64,000 nt of DNA from Poindextera sp963706385 (GCA_963706385.1 OY970153.1:2666001-2730000); one strand, 5' to 3'. Counted from the stretch's first letter, positions 8,249 to 19,436 are shown. Numbers and translations: made by a program. Notes: a model not told the origin generated them from the letters alone.

Positions 8249-9133
8249 ATGAGCAAGACCAGATGCTTCCGGCCGGCGCTCGGCGCGGCGCTCGCCGTTT
8301 TCCTGGCCTGCGCCGCCCCGGCTGCCGTCGCCCAGGACCAGACCTACGGCGAGCCGGCGAGCAAACGGCTGGACCGGCTGGAGAAGCAGTTGCGCGAGAT
8401 CCGCGACATCGTGCTGCAGGCGCGGGCCACCGGCGCGCCGGTCGAGGTCAAGGACGCCGGACCCGATCCTCAGGTCGTCGCCTTGACCGCGCGGCTGGAC
8501 GACCTGGAGCAGTCTCTGCGCGGGATGACCGGCCAGATCGAGAGCCTGCAGCACGACCTCGCCCTGGCCCGGCGCGATCAGGCCGCCGCCAAGGCCGAGA
8601 CCGCCGTCCTGTCGGAGCGGCTGGACAAGCTGGAAAAACAGCTCGCCGCCCTGATGCCCGCGCCGCCGCCCGCGCCGGACGCCCAGCCCGGCGGCGCCGG
8701 TCCGTCCGGTCGCCGCCCCGCCCAAGGGACGGGGGAGGGTCAGGACGATTCCAAGGCCGCCTACGCCAGCGCTCGCCAATTGCTGCTCGACGGCGACTAC
8801 AAGGCCGCCGCCGCCGCCTTCCAGGACTATGTCGACCGGTTCGGCGACAGCCCCAACGCCCGTCCGGCCCGCTATTGGCTCGGCGAGACCAAGTACATCC
8901 AGCAGGACTACGCCGGTGCGGCCGTGGCCTATGCGGGCGCGATCCGCGGCTGGCCCGACACCGCCTGGGCGCCCGACGCGGTGGTCAAGCTGTCCCTGTC
9001 GCTGGTCCAATTGAACAGGCGCAAGGACGCCTGCGACGCGCTCGCCGCGTTCGACCGACGCTATCCGCAAGCCAGCCCCGCGGCTCGAACCCGCGCCGCC
9101 GCCGCCCGCCAAAAGGCCGGCTGCGCCCGTTGA
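8249..9133 (+). CDS. cpoB: cell division coordinator CpoB (YbgF)
   Basis: CpoB links Tol-Pal driven outer-membrane constriction with septal peptidoglycan synthesis. The 294-residue protein has a signal peptide (cleavage likely after AAVAQ), coiled-coil segments (about 35-60 and 75-135), a Pro/Gly-rich linker and C-terminal tetratricopeptide repeats (about 170-290, e.g. AYASARQLLLDGDYKAAAAA). The repeats fit the YbgF/CpoB family, and the gene closes the tol-pal cluster. No strong ribosome site is visible. Confidence 0.94.
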   Translation: MSKTRCFRPALGAALAVFLACAAPAAVAQDQTYGEPASKRLDRLEKQLREIRDIVLQARATGAPVEVKDAGPDPQVVALTARLDDLEQSLRGMTGQIESLQHDLALARRDQAAAKAETAVLSERLDKLEKQLAALMPAPPPAPDAQPGGAGPSGRRPAQGTGEGQDDSKAAYASARQLLLDGDYKAAAAAFQDYVDRFGDSPNARPARYWLGETKYIQQDYAGAAVAYAGAIRGWPDTAWAPDAVVKLSLSLVQLNRRKDACDALAAFDRRYPQASPAARTRAAAARQKAGCAR

Positions 9134-9145
9134 GCGGCGGCTGAG

Positions 9146-10393
9146 GTGGACGACCTCGGCGCCAAGGCGTTCGAGCGGCGGCTGATCCCCGGCTCGGCGG
9201 CGCCCATCGCGGTCGGATTTTCCGGCGGCGGCGACTCGCTGGCCGTCCTGCTCGCGGCCAAGGCCTGGTCCGAGCGAAGCGGGCGGCGGCTGATCGCCTT
9301 GAACGTGGATCACGCCTTGCAGCCGGCGAGCGCCGCCTGGACCGCCTTCGCCGCCGAAACCGCCGCCCGGCTGGGGATAGGGTTTCGCGCCCTGACCTGG
9401 CGGGGCGACAAGCCCGCGCGCGGTCTGCCCGCCGCCGCCCGCGCCGCCCGCCACCGGCTGTTGGCCGAGGCGGCCCGCCAAGCCGGCGCGCGGGTGATCG
9501 TGCTGGGCCACACCGCGGACGACATCCTCGAGGGCGAGGTGATGCGAGGTTGGGGCTCGAGCCTCGGGACGCCGCGCGAATGGTCGCCCTCGCCGGCTTG
9601 GCCGGAGGGTCGCGGGTTGTTTTTGCTGCGGCCCTTGCTGGGCGTGCGCCGGGCGGCGTTGAGGGATTGGCTCGCCGCGCGGGGCGAGCGCTGGATCGAC
9701 GATCCGGCCAACGTCGACCTTGCCCAGACCCGGGCGCGGGCGCGGGCGCTGCTGGCCGGCGGCGGGACGCCGCGCGAGCCCGGGCCGGACGATGCGACGC
9801 TCGCCGGCTTGGCGCGATCGGTCGCGGCGGGCGCGGGTGGGACGTTCGACTTGGATCGCCAGGCGCTGCGCGCGGCGCCGGCCCAGGCCGCACGGCGTCT
9901 GCTGGCGACCGCGGCGCTCTGCGCCGGCGGCGGGGATCGACCGCCCCGCGGCGCGCGGCTGGAGGCGCTCGCCCAGCGGCTGATCGGAGCCGATCCGGTG
10001 AAGGCGACGTTGCGCGGCGCGAGGATCGCGGCGAGCGAGGCGCGGGTCCTCGTCGTCCGCGACGCGGGCGAGGCGACGCGCGGCGGCCTTGCGCCCCTGG
10101 CCTTGCCGGCGAATGCGCCGCTGGTCTGGGACGGGCGATTCGAGCTGACCGCTTACCGGCCGGGTCTGAGCGTGCGTCCGCTGGCGGGCTTGGCCGCCAG
10201 GCTCGATCCGGCCGAACGGCGCGCGCTCGGCGCCCTGGCCCCGCAGGCTCGCCCGGCGCTGCCGGCCGCGATCGACGTCGAAGGGCGGGTGACCTGTCCG
10301 ATTCTCGCCGGCGGCGCGGTCCAGGCGCGCGAGCTGGTGCAAGCCCGGATGGCGGCGGCGTGTGGAGCGATTTCGAAAGAACCCGCGAGCTAA
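9146..10393 (+). CDS. tilS: tRNA(Ile)-lysidine synthase TilS
   Basis: TilS modifies C34 of the CAU-anticodon tRNA-Ile to lysidine. The 415-residue protein starts at GTG 9146 and carries the PP-loop ATP pyrophosphatase motif SGGGDS (about 29-34) and the conserved LNVDHALQ and GHTADD segments of the N-terminal domain. The C-terminal half is divergent, as in other alphaproteobacterial TilS. It lies between cpoB and ftsH, the usual alphaproteobacterial place. Confidence 0.94.
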   Translation: MDDLGAKAFERRLIPGSAAPIAVGFSGGGDSLAVLLAAKAWSERSGRRLIALNVDHALQPASAAWTAFAAETAARLGIGFRALTWRGDKPARGLPAAARAARHRLLAEAARQAGARVIVLGHTADDILEGEVMRGWGSSLGTPREWSPSPAWPEGRGLFLLRPLLGVRRAALRDWLAARGERWIDDPANVDLAQTRARARALLAGGGTPREPGPDDATLAGLARSVAAGAGGTFDLDRQALRAAPAQAARRLLATAALCAGGGDRPPRGARLEALAQRLIGADPVKATLRGARIAASEARVLVVRDAGEATRGGLAPLALPANAPLVWDGRFELTAYRPGLSVRPLAGLAARLDPAERRALGALAPQARPALPAAIDVEGRVTCPILAGGAVQARELVQARMAAACGAISKEPAS

Positions 10394-10402
10394 ACTCGCG
10401 GG
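10382..10402 (+). terminator. hairpin over the tilS stop codon
   Basis: CCCGCGAG (10382-10389) and CTCGCGGG (10395-10402) form a perfect 8-base stem around loop CTAAA, which contains the tilS TAA. No T-run follows, so it may be a weak terminator, an mRNA 3' stabiliser, or an element separating tilS from ftsH. Confidence 0.35.
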
Positions 10403-10475
10403 CGAGCATCGGGCGCGTGGCGAAATGCCCTCCGGCGTCTTATGTTCTGACCGAGGCTCTTTGCGAGGCTGAGGA

Positions 10476-12355
<1,880 letters not shown>

Positions 12356-12359
<4 letters not shown>

Positions 12360-13199
12360 GCCTGCGCGGTCGCGGCGAGCCGAGCGGGCGGCCGCTGGTG
12401 ATGGGGGTGGTCAACGTCACCCCCGACAGCTTCTCTGACGGCGGACGGCATCTGGGACAGGCGGCGGCGCTGGCCCATGCGCGCCGGCTGATCGCCGACG
12501 GCGCCGAGGTGCTGGACATCGGCGGCGAGTTCGACCCGGCCGGGCGCCGAACCCGTGGCCGAGGCCGAGGAGACGGCCCGGGTGCTGCCCCTGATCGCGG
12601 CGATCCGGCGCGAGAGCGACATCGCGATCTCGATCGACACCATGAAGCCGCCCGTCGCGCGCGCCGCGGTGGAGGCGGGCGCGACGATGTGGAACGACGT
12701 CACCGCCCTGGGCTGGCGCCCCGACGCGCCGGCCGTCGCCGCCGAGCTGGGTTGCCAGGTGGTGCTGATGCACATGCGGGGCGAGCCGCGCACCATGCAG
12801 ATCGCGCCGGCCTATGACGACGTGCTCGCCGAGGTCTCGGCCGCGCTGACCACCCGCGCCGAGGCCGCCATGGCCGCCGGGGTCGCGCGCGAGGCGATCT
12901 GGCTCGATCCGGGCATCGGCTTCGGCAAGACCCTGGCCCACAATCTCACTCTCCTGGCTCATCTGGAGCGGATCACCGCGCTCGGCTTTCCGGTGCTGCT
13001 GGGCGCCAGCCGCAAGCGGCTGGTCAGCGTCATCGACCCGGCCGCCAAGACCGCCATCGACCGGCTGGGTGGCTCGCTCGCCTGCGCCCTGGCGGGGGCG
13101 CGGGCCGGGGTGGCGATGGTGCGGGTCCACGACGTGCGCGAGACGATCCAGGCGCTGGCGGTGCAGGCCGCGATCGACGGAGCCGGCGGCCATGGCTGA
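12356..13199 (+). pseudogene. folP: dihydropteroate synthase, single-base frameshift
   Basis: Dihydropteroate synthase joins pABA and the pterin pyrophosphate in folate synthesis. The frame starting at GTG 12356 gives the normal N-terminus (GVVNVTPDSFSDGG ... EVLDIGGE). It then leaves the family pattern at 12530, where the sequence reads GAGTTCGACC. Removing one T (12530/12531) restores ESTRPGAEPVAEAEE and the rest of the enzyme (SIDTMKPPVARAAVEAG, MHMRGEPRTMQ, DPGIGFGKT, GASRKRL) to the TGA at 13197. The joined product is 280 residues, the normal size. The gene is essential in most bacteria, so sequencing error is likely. It overlaps ftsH and thiD. Confidence 0.9.
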
Positions 13200-13992
13200 A
13201 TCCAGGGGCCGGGTCCTGACCATCGCCGGCTCGGACAGCGGCGGCGGCGCCGGGGTCCAGGCCGACATCAAGACGATCACCGCGCTCGGCGGCCATGCGG
13301 CCAGCGCGATCACCGCGATCACCGTGCAGAACACGCTGGGCGTCGGCGCCGTGCATCCGGTCCCGCCAGAGCTCGTCGTCGCCCAGGTCCGGGCGGTGCT
13401 GGACGACATCGGCGCCGACGCGGTCAAGACCGGCATGCTGGGTTCGGCGGAGATGGTCGAGACGGTGGCCGAGATCCTGACGGGTGTGAGCGTTCCCGTC
13501 GTGATCGACCCGGTGATGATCGCCAAGGGCGGCGCGGCGCTGATGGACGAGCGGGCGCTGGCGGCGGTCCGTGGCCGGCTGATCCCGCTGGCCACCCTGC
13601 TCACCCCCAACGCGCCCGAGGCCGCGGCCTTGACTGGCCTTGTGGTGGAGACCACCGACGACCTGCGCCGCGCCGGCGAGGCGTTGCTGGCCATGGGCGC
13701 GGCCGCCGTGCTGATGAAGGGCGGCCATGTGCCGGGCGCGAGCGTCACAGATCTTCTGATCACCCCGGCCGGAGAGACCGGCTTTTCCGGCGCGCGGATC
13801 GACACCCGTCACACCCACGGCACCGGCTGCACCCTGGCCTCGGCCATCGCGACCGGCCTGGCCCAGGGTCTGACGCTGGAGGCGGCGACGGCTCGCGCCT
13901 GGGCCTATGTCGCCGAGGCCATCCGCCGCGCCCCCGGCTTCGGCGCCGGCGCCGGCCCGCTGGACCACGCCTGGCCGATGCGGGAGCGATAA
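13192..13992 (+). CDS. thiD: hydroxymethylpyrimidine/phosphomethylpyrimidine kinase ThiD
   Basis: ThiD phosphorylates HMP and HMP-P for thiamine synthesis. The 266-residue ribokinase-fold protein shows the conserved LTIAGSDSGGGAGVQADIKT start, the DPVM and LTPNAPEAAALTG segments and the anion-hole region THGTGCTLASAIA with the catalytic Cys/Asp-type loop of the family. The start ATG at 13192 overlaps the folP end by 8 bases. The frame is open upstream inside folP but only this start fits the family. Confidence 0.95.
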   Translation: MAESRGRVLTIAGSDSGGGAGVQADIKTITALGGHAASAITAITVQNTLGVGAVHPVPPELVVAQVRAVLDDIGADAVKTGMLGSAEMVETVAEILTGVSVPVVIDPVMIAKGGAALMDERALAAVRGRLIPLATLLTPNAPEAAALTGLVVETTDDLRRAGEALLAMGAAAVLMKGGHVPGASVTDLLITPAGETGFSGARIDTRHTHGTGCTLASAIATGLAQGLTLEAATARAWAYVAEAIRRAPGFGAGAGPLDHAWPMRER

Positions 13993-13994
13993 GC

Positions 13995-14105
13995 GGCCCG
14001 CATTTGACATCGAGCGGCGGCGACATCGAGGCCGAGGTGAGCGGCGCGAGGGTGCTGCTGCGCGGGCGGGCGGTGACCGTGATCGAGAGCCGGCTGCGAC
14101 TTTAG
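13995..14105 (+). pseudogene. possible C-terminal remnant of a PhzF-like gene
   Basis: A frame after thiD encodes about 35 residues ending ARVLLRGRAVTVIESRLRL and stop at 14103-14105. There is no good start codon or ribosome site. The pattern RVxLxGRAVTVxExxL resembles the C-terminal strand of PhzF-family isomerases, so it may be the relic of a deleted gene. This is a resemblance by eye only. Confidence 0.25.
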
Positions 14106-14172
14106 ATTCCGCGCCGCGACGTCGAATTAACTGGCGTTTGAGAAAGCTTGGTGTATCACCCGCGGCGGGCCA

Positions 14173-14190
14173 CGCCCTCCCAACGGGGCG
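14173..14190 (+). promoter_or_regulatory. hairpin in the serC leader (candidate serC RNA motif)
   Basis: CGCCCT (14173-14178) pairs with GGGGCG (14185-14190), with one G-T pair, around loop CCCAAC, 28 bases before the serC ATG. A serC RNA motif is known in leaders of alphaproteobacterial serC genes. The position agrees, but the motif consensus was not checked. Confidence 0.35.
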
Positions 14191-14218
14191 CTGCTCATCT
14201 GCAAGGATGGGAGACATC

Positions 14219-15397
14219 ATGACGAGCTTACCCGCCAAGCCGGCGATGCGTCCGGCGCGCCCCGAATTCTCTTCCGGCCCCTGCGCCAAGCGCCCCGGAT
14301 GGAGCCTGGCGAATCTGCAGGGAGCGGTTGTCGGCCGGTCCCACCGCTCGAAAATCGGCAAGTCGCGGCTGAAGGAGGCGATCGACCGCACGCGCGAGCT
14401 GCTGGGCGTTCCCTCGGACTTCTTGATCGGCATCGTGCCAGCCTCCGACACCGGCGCGATGGAAATGGCGCTGTGGTCGCTCTTGGGCCCGCGGCCGGTC
14501 CAGGTGCTGGCCTGGGAAAGTTTCTCGAACGACTGGGTCACCGACGTCGTCAGCCAACTGAAGATCAAAGGCGCCGAGGCGCTGAGCGCGCCCTACGGCA
14601 AGCTGCCGGACCTGAGCAAGGTGCGGCCCGACGCCGACCTGGTGTTCGCCTGGAACGGCACCACCTCCGGCGTGCGGGTTCCCAACGCCGACTTCATCGC
14701 CGCTGACCGGCAGGGCGTGGTGATCTGCGACGCGACCAGCGCGGTCTTCGCCCAGGCCCTCGACTGGGGCAAGCTCGATGCGGTGACCTTCTCCTGGCAG
14801 AAGGTGTTGGGCGGCGAGGCGGCGCACGGCATGCTGGCGCTCTCGCCCCGGGCGGTGGCCCGCCTGGAGAGCTACGTCCCGCCCTGGCCGATGCCGAAGA
14901 TTTTCCGCATGACCAAGAAGGGCAAGGTCAATCTCGAAATCTTCGAGGGCGCGACGATCAACACCCCCTCGATGCTGGCGGTCGAGGACTATCTCGACGC
15001 GCTGCGATGGGCGTCCTCGATCGGCGGGTTGCAGGCCCTGTACGCCCGCGCCGACGCCAACGCCGAGGTGCTGGCCCGCTGGGTCGCGCGGACGGCCTGG
15101 ATCGACTACCTGGCCGAGGATCCGCGGACCCGCTCGAACACCTCGGTGTGCCTGAAGATCGTCGATCCCCGTGTCACCGCCCTGCCCGAGGACGGCCAGG
15201 CCGAATTCGCCAAGAAGCTGACGGCCCTGCTGGAAAAGGAAGGCGTGGCGCTCGACGCCGGCGCCTACCGCGACGCCCCGCCGGGCCTGCGCATCTGGTG
15301 CGGGGCCACGGTCGAGGCGTCCGACCTCGACGCCCTGACCCCCTGGCTGGACTGGGCCTTCCAGACCGTCGCCGGCGAGCTGTCGCAGGTCGCCTGA
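14219..15397 (+). CDS. serC: phosphoserine aminotransferase SerC
   Basis: SerC is a PLP enzyme converting 3-phosphohydroxypyruvate to O-phosphoserine. The 392-residue protein shows FSSGPCAKRPGW near the N-terminus and the PLP lysine in the segment SWQKVLGGEAAHGM (about residues 198-211). This is the longer alphaproteobacterial type of SerC, not the 360-residue enteric type. The ATG at 14219 follows GGGAG. It sits directly before serA, the preceding enzyme of the pathway. Confidence 0.96.
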   Translation: MTSLPAKPAMRPARPEFSSGPCAKRPGWSLANLQGAVVGRSHRSKIGKSRLKEAIDRTRELLGVPSDFLIGIVPASDTGAMEMALWSLLGPRPVQVLAWESFSNDWVTDVVSQLKIKGAEALSAPYGKLPDLSKVRPDADLVFAWNGTTSGVRVPNADFIAADRQGVVICDATSAVFAQALDWGKLDAVTFSWQKVLGGEAAHGMLALSPRAVARLESYVPPWPMPKIFRMTKKGKVNLEIFEGATINTPSMLAVEDYLDALRWASSIGGLQALYARADANAEVLARWVARTAWIDYLAEDPRTRSNTSVCLKIVDPRVTALPEDGQAEFAKKLTALLEKEGVALDAGAYRDAPPGLRIWCGATVEASDLDALTPWLDWAFQTVAGELSQVA

Positions 15398-15496
15398 ACG
15401 TTTAGTCGCACGCCTAGGCCCCTTCGCCGCCGAGCCGACCCGCCCGAGGGCGGAGGGGATTTCCCGCACTTAATCGCCATCGAAAGGAGACCTCGC

Positions 15497-17073
15497 ATGG
15501 CTCCCCGCGTCCTCATCGCCGACAAACTGTCCCCCGCCGCCATCGACATCTTTAAGGCCCGCGGCGTCGAGGCCGACGTCAAGACCGGCCTGGCCAAGGA
15601 AGAGCTGCTGAAGATCATCGGCGACTACGACGGCCTGGCCGTCCGTTCCGCCACCAAGGCCGACAAGGACGTCATCGCCGCGGCCAAGAAGCTGAAGGTG
15701 ATCGGCCGGGCCGGCATCGGGGTCGACAACGTCGACATCCCCGCCGCCACCGCCGCCGGGGTGGTGGTGATGAACACCCCATTCGGCAATTCGATCACCA
15801 CCGCCGAGCACGCCATCGCCCTGATGTTCGCCCTGGCCCGCCAACTGCCCCAGGCCGACGCCTCGACCCAGGCCGGCAAGTGGGAGAAGAATCGCTTCAT
15901 GGGCGTCGAGCTCTACGCCAAGACCCTGGGCTTGATCGGCGCCGGCAACATCGGCTCGATCGTCGCCGACCGCGCCAACGGCCTGAAGATGAAGGTGGTG
16001 GCCTACGACCCGTTCCTGTCGCCCGAACGGGCGGTGGAGATCGGAGTTGAGAAGGTCGAGCTGGACGAGTTGCTGGCCCGGGCCGACATCATCACCCTGC
16101 ACACCCCGCTGACCGACAAGACCCGCAACATCCTCGGCCGCGAGAACCTGGCCAAGACCAAGAAGGGCGTCTTGATCATCAACTGCGCCCGCGGCGGCCT
16201 GGTCGACGAGGCGGCGCTGCGCGAGGGGCTGGACTCGGCGCCATCGGCGGGGCGGCGTTCGACGTCTTCGTCGAGGAGCCAGCCCAGCAAAACGCGCTGT
16301 TCGGCGCGCCCAACTTCATCGCCACGCCGCACCTGGGCGCCTCGACCAACGAGGCGCAGGAGAACGTCGCCCTGCAGGTCGCCGAACAGATGAGCGACTA
16401 TTTGCTGACCGGGGCGGTGACCAATGCGCTCAACAGCCCCTCGATCAGCGCCGACGAGGCGCCCAAGCTGAAGCCCTATGTGGCGCTGGCGGAAAAGCTC
16501 GGCGCCTTCGCCGGCCAGATGGTCGATTTCGGCCTCAAGGCGATCGACGTCGCCTACGAGGGCGAGGTCTCGGCGCTCAACGTCAAGCCGCTGACCGCCG
16601 CGGCGCTGGCCGGGGTGCTGCGGCCGATGCTGGCCGAGGTCAACATGGTCTCCGCCCCGGCGATGGCCAAGGAGCGGGGCATCGTGCTGTCCGAATCGCG
16701 CCAGGAGGACTCGCCGGTGTTCGATTCGCTGATGCGGATCACGGTGACCACCGAGCGGGGCAAACGGGCCTTCGCCGGCACCCTGATCGCTGGCGCGCCG
16801 CGGGTGGTCGAGGTCAAGGGCGTGGAGCTGGACGCCCCGTTCATGCCGGCCATGCTGTACGTCAACAACCTGGACAAGCCGGGCTTCATCGGCGCGCTCG
16901 GCGTGCTTCTGGGCGAGGCGGGGGTGAACATCGCGACGTTCAACCTCGGCCGCCGCTCGGCGGGCGACGAAGCGATCGCGCTGGTGGGCGTCGACCAGGC
17001 CCCGAGCGAGGCCCTGCTGGCCAAGGTCAAGACCCTGCCGCACGTGAAGGAGGCTCGCGCCCTGGCGTTCTGA
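15497..17073 (+). pseudogene. serA: D-3-phosphoglycerate dehydrogenase, single-base frameshift
   Basis: SerA oxidises 3-phosphoglycerate as the first step of serine synthesis. AAGGAG precedes the ATG at 15497. The first frame gives the substrate domain and Rossmann domain (IGAGNIGSIVAD) up to ARGGLVDEAALREGLDS, then turns into Arg/Ser-rich nonsense. One G missing near 16236-16239 (CTCGGCGCC where CTCGGGCGCC is expected) restores GAIGGAAFDVFVEEP, the catalytic His region TPHLGAST and the C-terminal ACT domain to 17073. The repaired length is 525 residues, normal for the long SerA type. The downstream part could be mis-called as a gene from ATG 16390. Confidence 0.9.
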
Positions 17074-17260
17074 CGCCAAGGACTTGGGCGCGGCTTGGGC
17101 TTGACGCACCGAGCCTGCTCCTGTCTAGGAGGGCGACACGCGGCCTTCCGATCGGGCTCATCCCCGCGTTCGCCGCGCGCTCAACAACAGGTCAAACGTC
17201 CCGCCGCCGAGTCCTGTCGAAGGGCGGTGGGATGTCGCGGGCAGGCGCGGAGGGCTGTCC

Positions 17261-18547
17261 ATGGCCAATGTCACCGTCGTCGGCGCCCAGTGGGGCGATG
17301 AAGGCAAGGGCAAGATCGTTGACTGGCTGTCCAACCGGGCGGACGTGGTCGTGCGCTTCCAGGGCGGCCACAACGCCGGCCACACGCTGGTCGTCGGCGA
17401 TCAGACCTACAAGCTCGCCCTGCTGCCCTCGGGCGTGGTTCAGGGCAAGCTATCGGTGATCGGCAACGGGGTGGTGGTCGATCCCTGGGCGCTGCTGGCC
17501 GAGATCGAGCGGATCGAGGCCCAGGGGGTTTCGATCACGCCGCAGCTCTTGATCCTGGCCGACAACGCCGCCCTGATCCTGCCGATCCACGGCGATCTGG
17601 ACAAGGCCCGCGAGGTCCAGTCCAGCCAGAAGATCGGCACCACCGGCCGCGGCATCGGCCCGGCCTACGAGGACAAGGTCGGCCGCCGCGCGATCCGCGT
17701 CGCCGATCTCGCCGATCCCGAGACGCTGAGGGCCAAGATCGATCGGCTACTCACCCACCACAACGCGCTTCGGCGGGGCCTGGGCCTGCCCGACGCCGAC
17801 GCGCATGCGCTGCTGGCCGCGCTCCTCGACGTGGCGCCCAAGGTCCTGATCTACGCCCAGCCGGCCTGGCGGGTGCTGGACGCCAAGGCGCGCGAGGGCA
17901 AGCGGATCCTGTTCGAGGGCGCGCAGGGCGCGCTGCTGGACGTCGACCACGGCACCTATCCGTTCGTCACCTCGTCCAACACCATGGCCGGCCAGGCGGC
18001 GGCGGGCTCGGGCCTTGGGCCGCGCTCGGTCGGCTACGTGCTGGGCATCGTCAAGGCCTACACCACCCGGGTCGGGGAGGGACCGTTCCCCACCGAACTG
18101 GACGACGAGATCGGCCGGCATCTGAGCACCGTCGGCAAGGAGGTCGGGGTCAACACCGGCCGCCCGCGCCGCTGCGGCTGGTTCGACGCGGTGCTGGTGC
18201 GCCAGACCATCGCCATCAATGGCATCCATGGCATCGCCCTGACCAAGCTCGATGTGCTGGACGGACTGCAGACCCTGAAGGTCTGCGTCGGCTACAGGAT
18301 CGGCGATCGCACGCTCGACTACCTGCCCTCGGGCATGAGGGACCAAGCGGCCGCCGAGCCGATCTATGAGATGATCGAGGGGTGGAGCCAGACCACCCAC
18401 GGCGCCCGCAGCTGGAAGGACCTGCCGGCCAACGCGGTCAAGTACGTGCGCCGGATCGAAGAGTTGATCGGCGCGCCGGTCGCGCTGCTTTCGACCAGCC
18501 CCGAGCGGGACGACACCATCCTGATGCGCGACCCGTTTCAAGGTTAG
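17261..18547 (+). CDS. purA: adenylosuccinate synthetase PurA
   Basis: PurA condenses IMP and aspartate using GTP, the committed step to AMP. The 428-residue protein has the P-loop-like VVGAQWGDEGKGKIVDWL, the catalytic His in GGHNAGHT, the signature QKIGTTGRGIGPAYEDK and the C-terminal GAPVALLSTSPERDDT. The 187-base gap before it contains the hairpin CTCCT-GTCT-AGGAG near 17115, possibly a serA terminator. Confidence 0.98.
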   Translation: MANVTVVGAQWGDEGKGKIVDWLSNRADVVVRFQGGHNAGHTLVVGDQTYKLALLPSGVVQGKLSVIGNGVVVDPWALLAEIERIEAQGVSITPQLLILADNAALILPIHGDLDKAREVQSSQKIGTTGRGIGPAYEDKVGRRAIRVADLADPETLRAKIDRLLTHHNALRRGLGLPDADAHALLAALLDVAPKVLIYAQPAWRVLDAKAREGKRILFEGAQGALLDVDHGTYPFVTSSNTMAGQAAAGSGLGPRSVGYVLGIVKAYTTRVGEGPFPTELDDEIGRHLSTVGKEVGVNTGRPRRCGWFDAVLVRQTIAINGIHGIALTKLDVLDGLQTLKVCVGYRIGDRTLDYLPSGMRDQAAAEPIYEMIEGWSQTTHGARSWKDLPANAVKYVRRIEELIGAPVALLSTSPERDDTILMRDPFQG

Positions 18548-18614
18548 CGCGCGTCAAGCCGCTGTTTACCGGCGGCTGCCATAGTGGTCGCTCAGGGGAA
18601 GGCGGCGAGCGACC

Positions 18615-19436
18615 ATGGTCTTTGGCGAAGAAAAACTAGCGCGTCAGCTCGCGCCGTTTCTGGGGCGGGTGCTGGTGGTCGACGGATCGCCAGCGGGCGC
18701 GCGGCTGATGGCCGAATTGCTCAAGGGCCTTGGGGCCAGGCACGTCGTGCTCGAGGCCACCGACGCCGACGCGATGGCGGCCTGCGAGGAGTTTGATCCG
18801 CAGATCGTCTTCACCGAACTGAGCGGCAAGAACCTCGACGGGCTGAACTTCGTGCGCGCCCTGCGTCGCTCGGCGCTTGCCGCCCGCCAGGCGCCGGTGA
18901 TCGTGGTGACCGCCGAGGCCACGGCCGGCGCCATCGTCGCCTCGCGCGACGCCGGGGTGCATGAGTTTCTGCGCAAGCCGTTCACCACCAAGGACCTCGT
19001 CCGCCGGATCGAGGCGGTGACCCTGCACTCGCGCGACTGGATCGAGGCGATCAACTACATCGGCCCCGACCGGCGGCGGTTCAATTTCGGCGACTACCAG
19101 GGGCCGCGAAAGCGTCAGAGCGATCTGCCGTCGATGGCTGACGCCGCCCGCATCCGCCAGGCGCTGCTGATCCTCAAGTCGGCGATCAAGGCGATCGAGA
19201 GCGATCCTGTCCAGGCGCTGCGTTCGATGCAGGCTCAGGCCGCCGAACTCAAGCGCTCGGCGGCCGCGCTCAAGAACTTGAAGCTAACCGCGGCGACGGC
19301 GGTGTTCGAGCGCTGCCTCGCGGCGGCCGCGGACAGCGGAATCCTGTCGCGTTCGGATGTCGAGGCCAGTTCCGCCAGCCTTTGGGCCTTCATGGCGTCG
19401 GAAGAAGGCGGCCCGGCGGTGACCGCGGCGGCGTAA
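18615..19436 (+). CDS. receiver-like protein with Glu at the phosphoacceptor site
   Basis: This 273-residue protein has an N-terminal CheY-like receiver domain (about 17-135): VLVVDGS in place of the usual VDDS, the switch Thr in VIVVTAEAT, and the conserved Lys in LRKPF. The position of the phosphorylated Asp is Glu68 (IVFTELSG), and only one of the two acidic pocket residues remains. It is therefore unlikely to be phosphorylated and may be locked in an active-like state. The segment GPDRRRF (about 150) and an alpha-helical C-terminal domain (about 170-265) follow, without a recognisable DNA-binding or enzyme motif. Partner unknown; convergent with rpoH. Confidence 0.85.
   Translation: MVFGEEKLARQLAPFLGRVLVVDGSPAGARLMAELLKGLGARHVVLEATDADAMAACEEFDPQIVFTELSGKNLDGLNFVRALRRSALAARQAPVIVVTAEATAGAIVASRDAGVHEFLRKPFTTKDLVRRIEAVTLHSRDWIEAINYIGPDRRRFNFGDYQGPRKRQSDLPSMADAARIRQALLILKSAIKAIESDPVQALRSMQAQAAELKRSAAALKNLKLTAATAVFERCLAAAADSGILSRSDVEASSASLWAFMASEEGGPAVTAAA

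Noticed and set aside
16390..17073. Separate gene encoding an ACT-domain protein
   Set aside because: It is the C-terminal third of frameshifted serA; no ribosome site and the upstream part joins in frame after a one-base correction.
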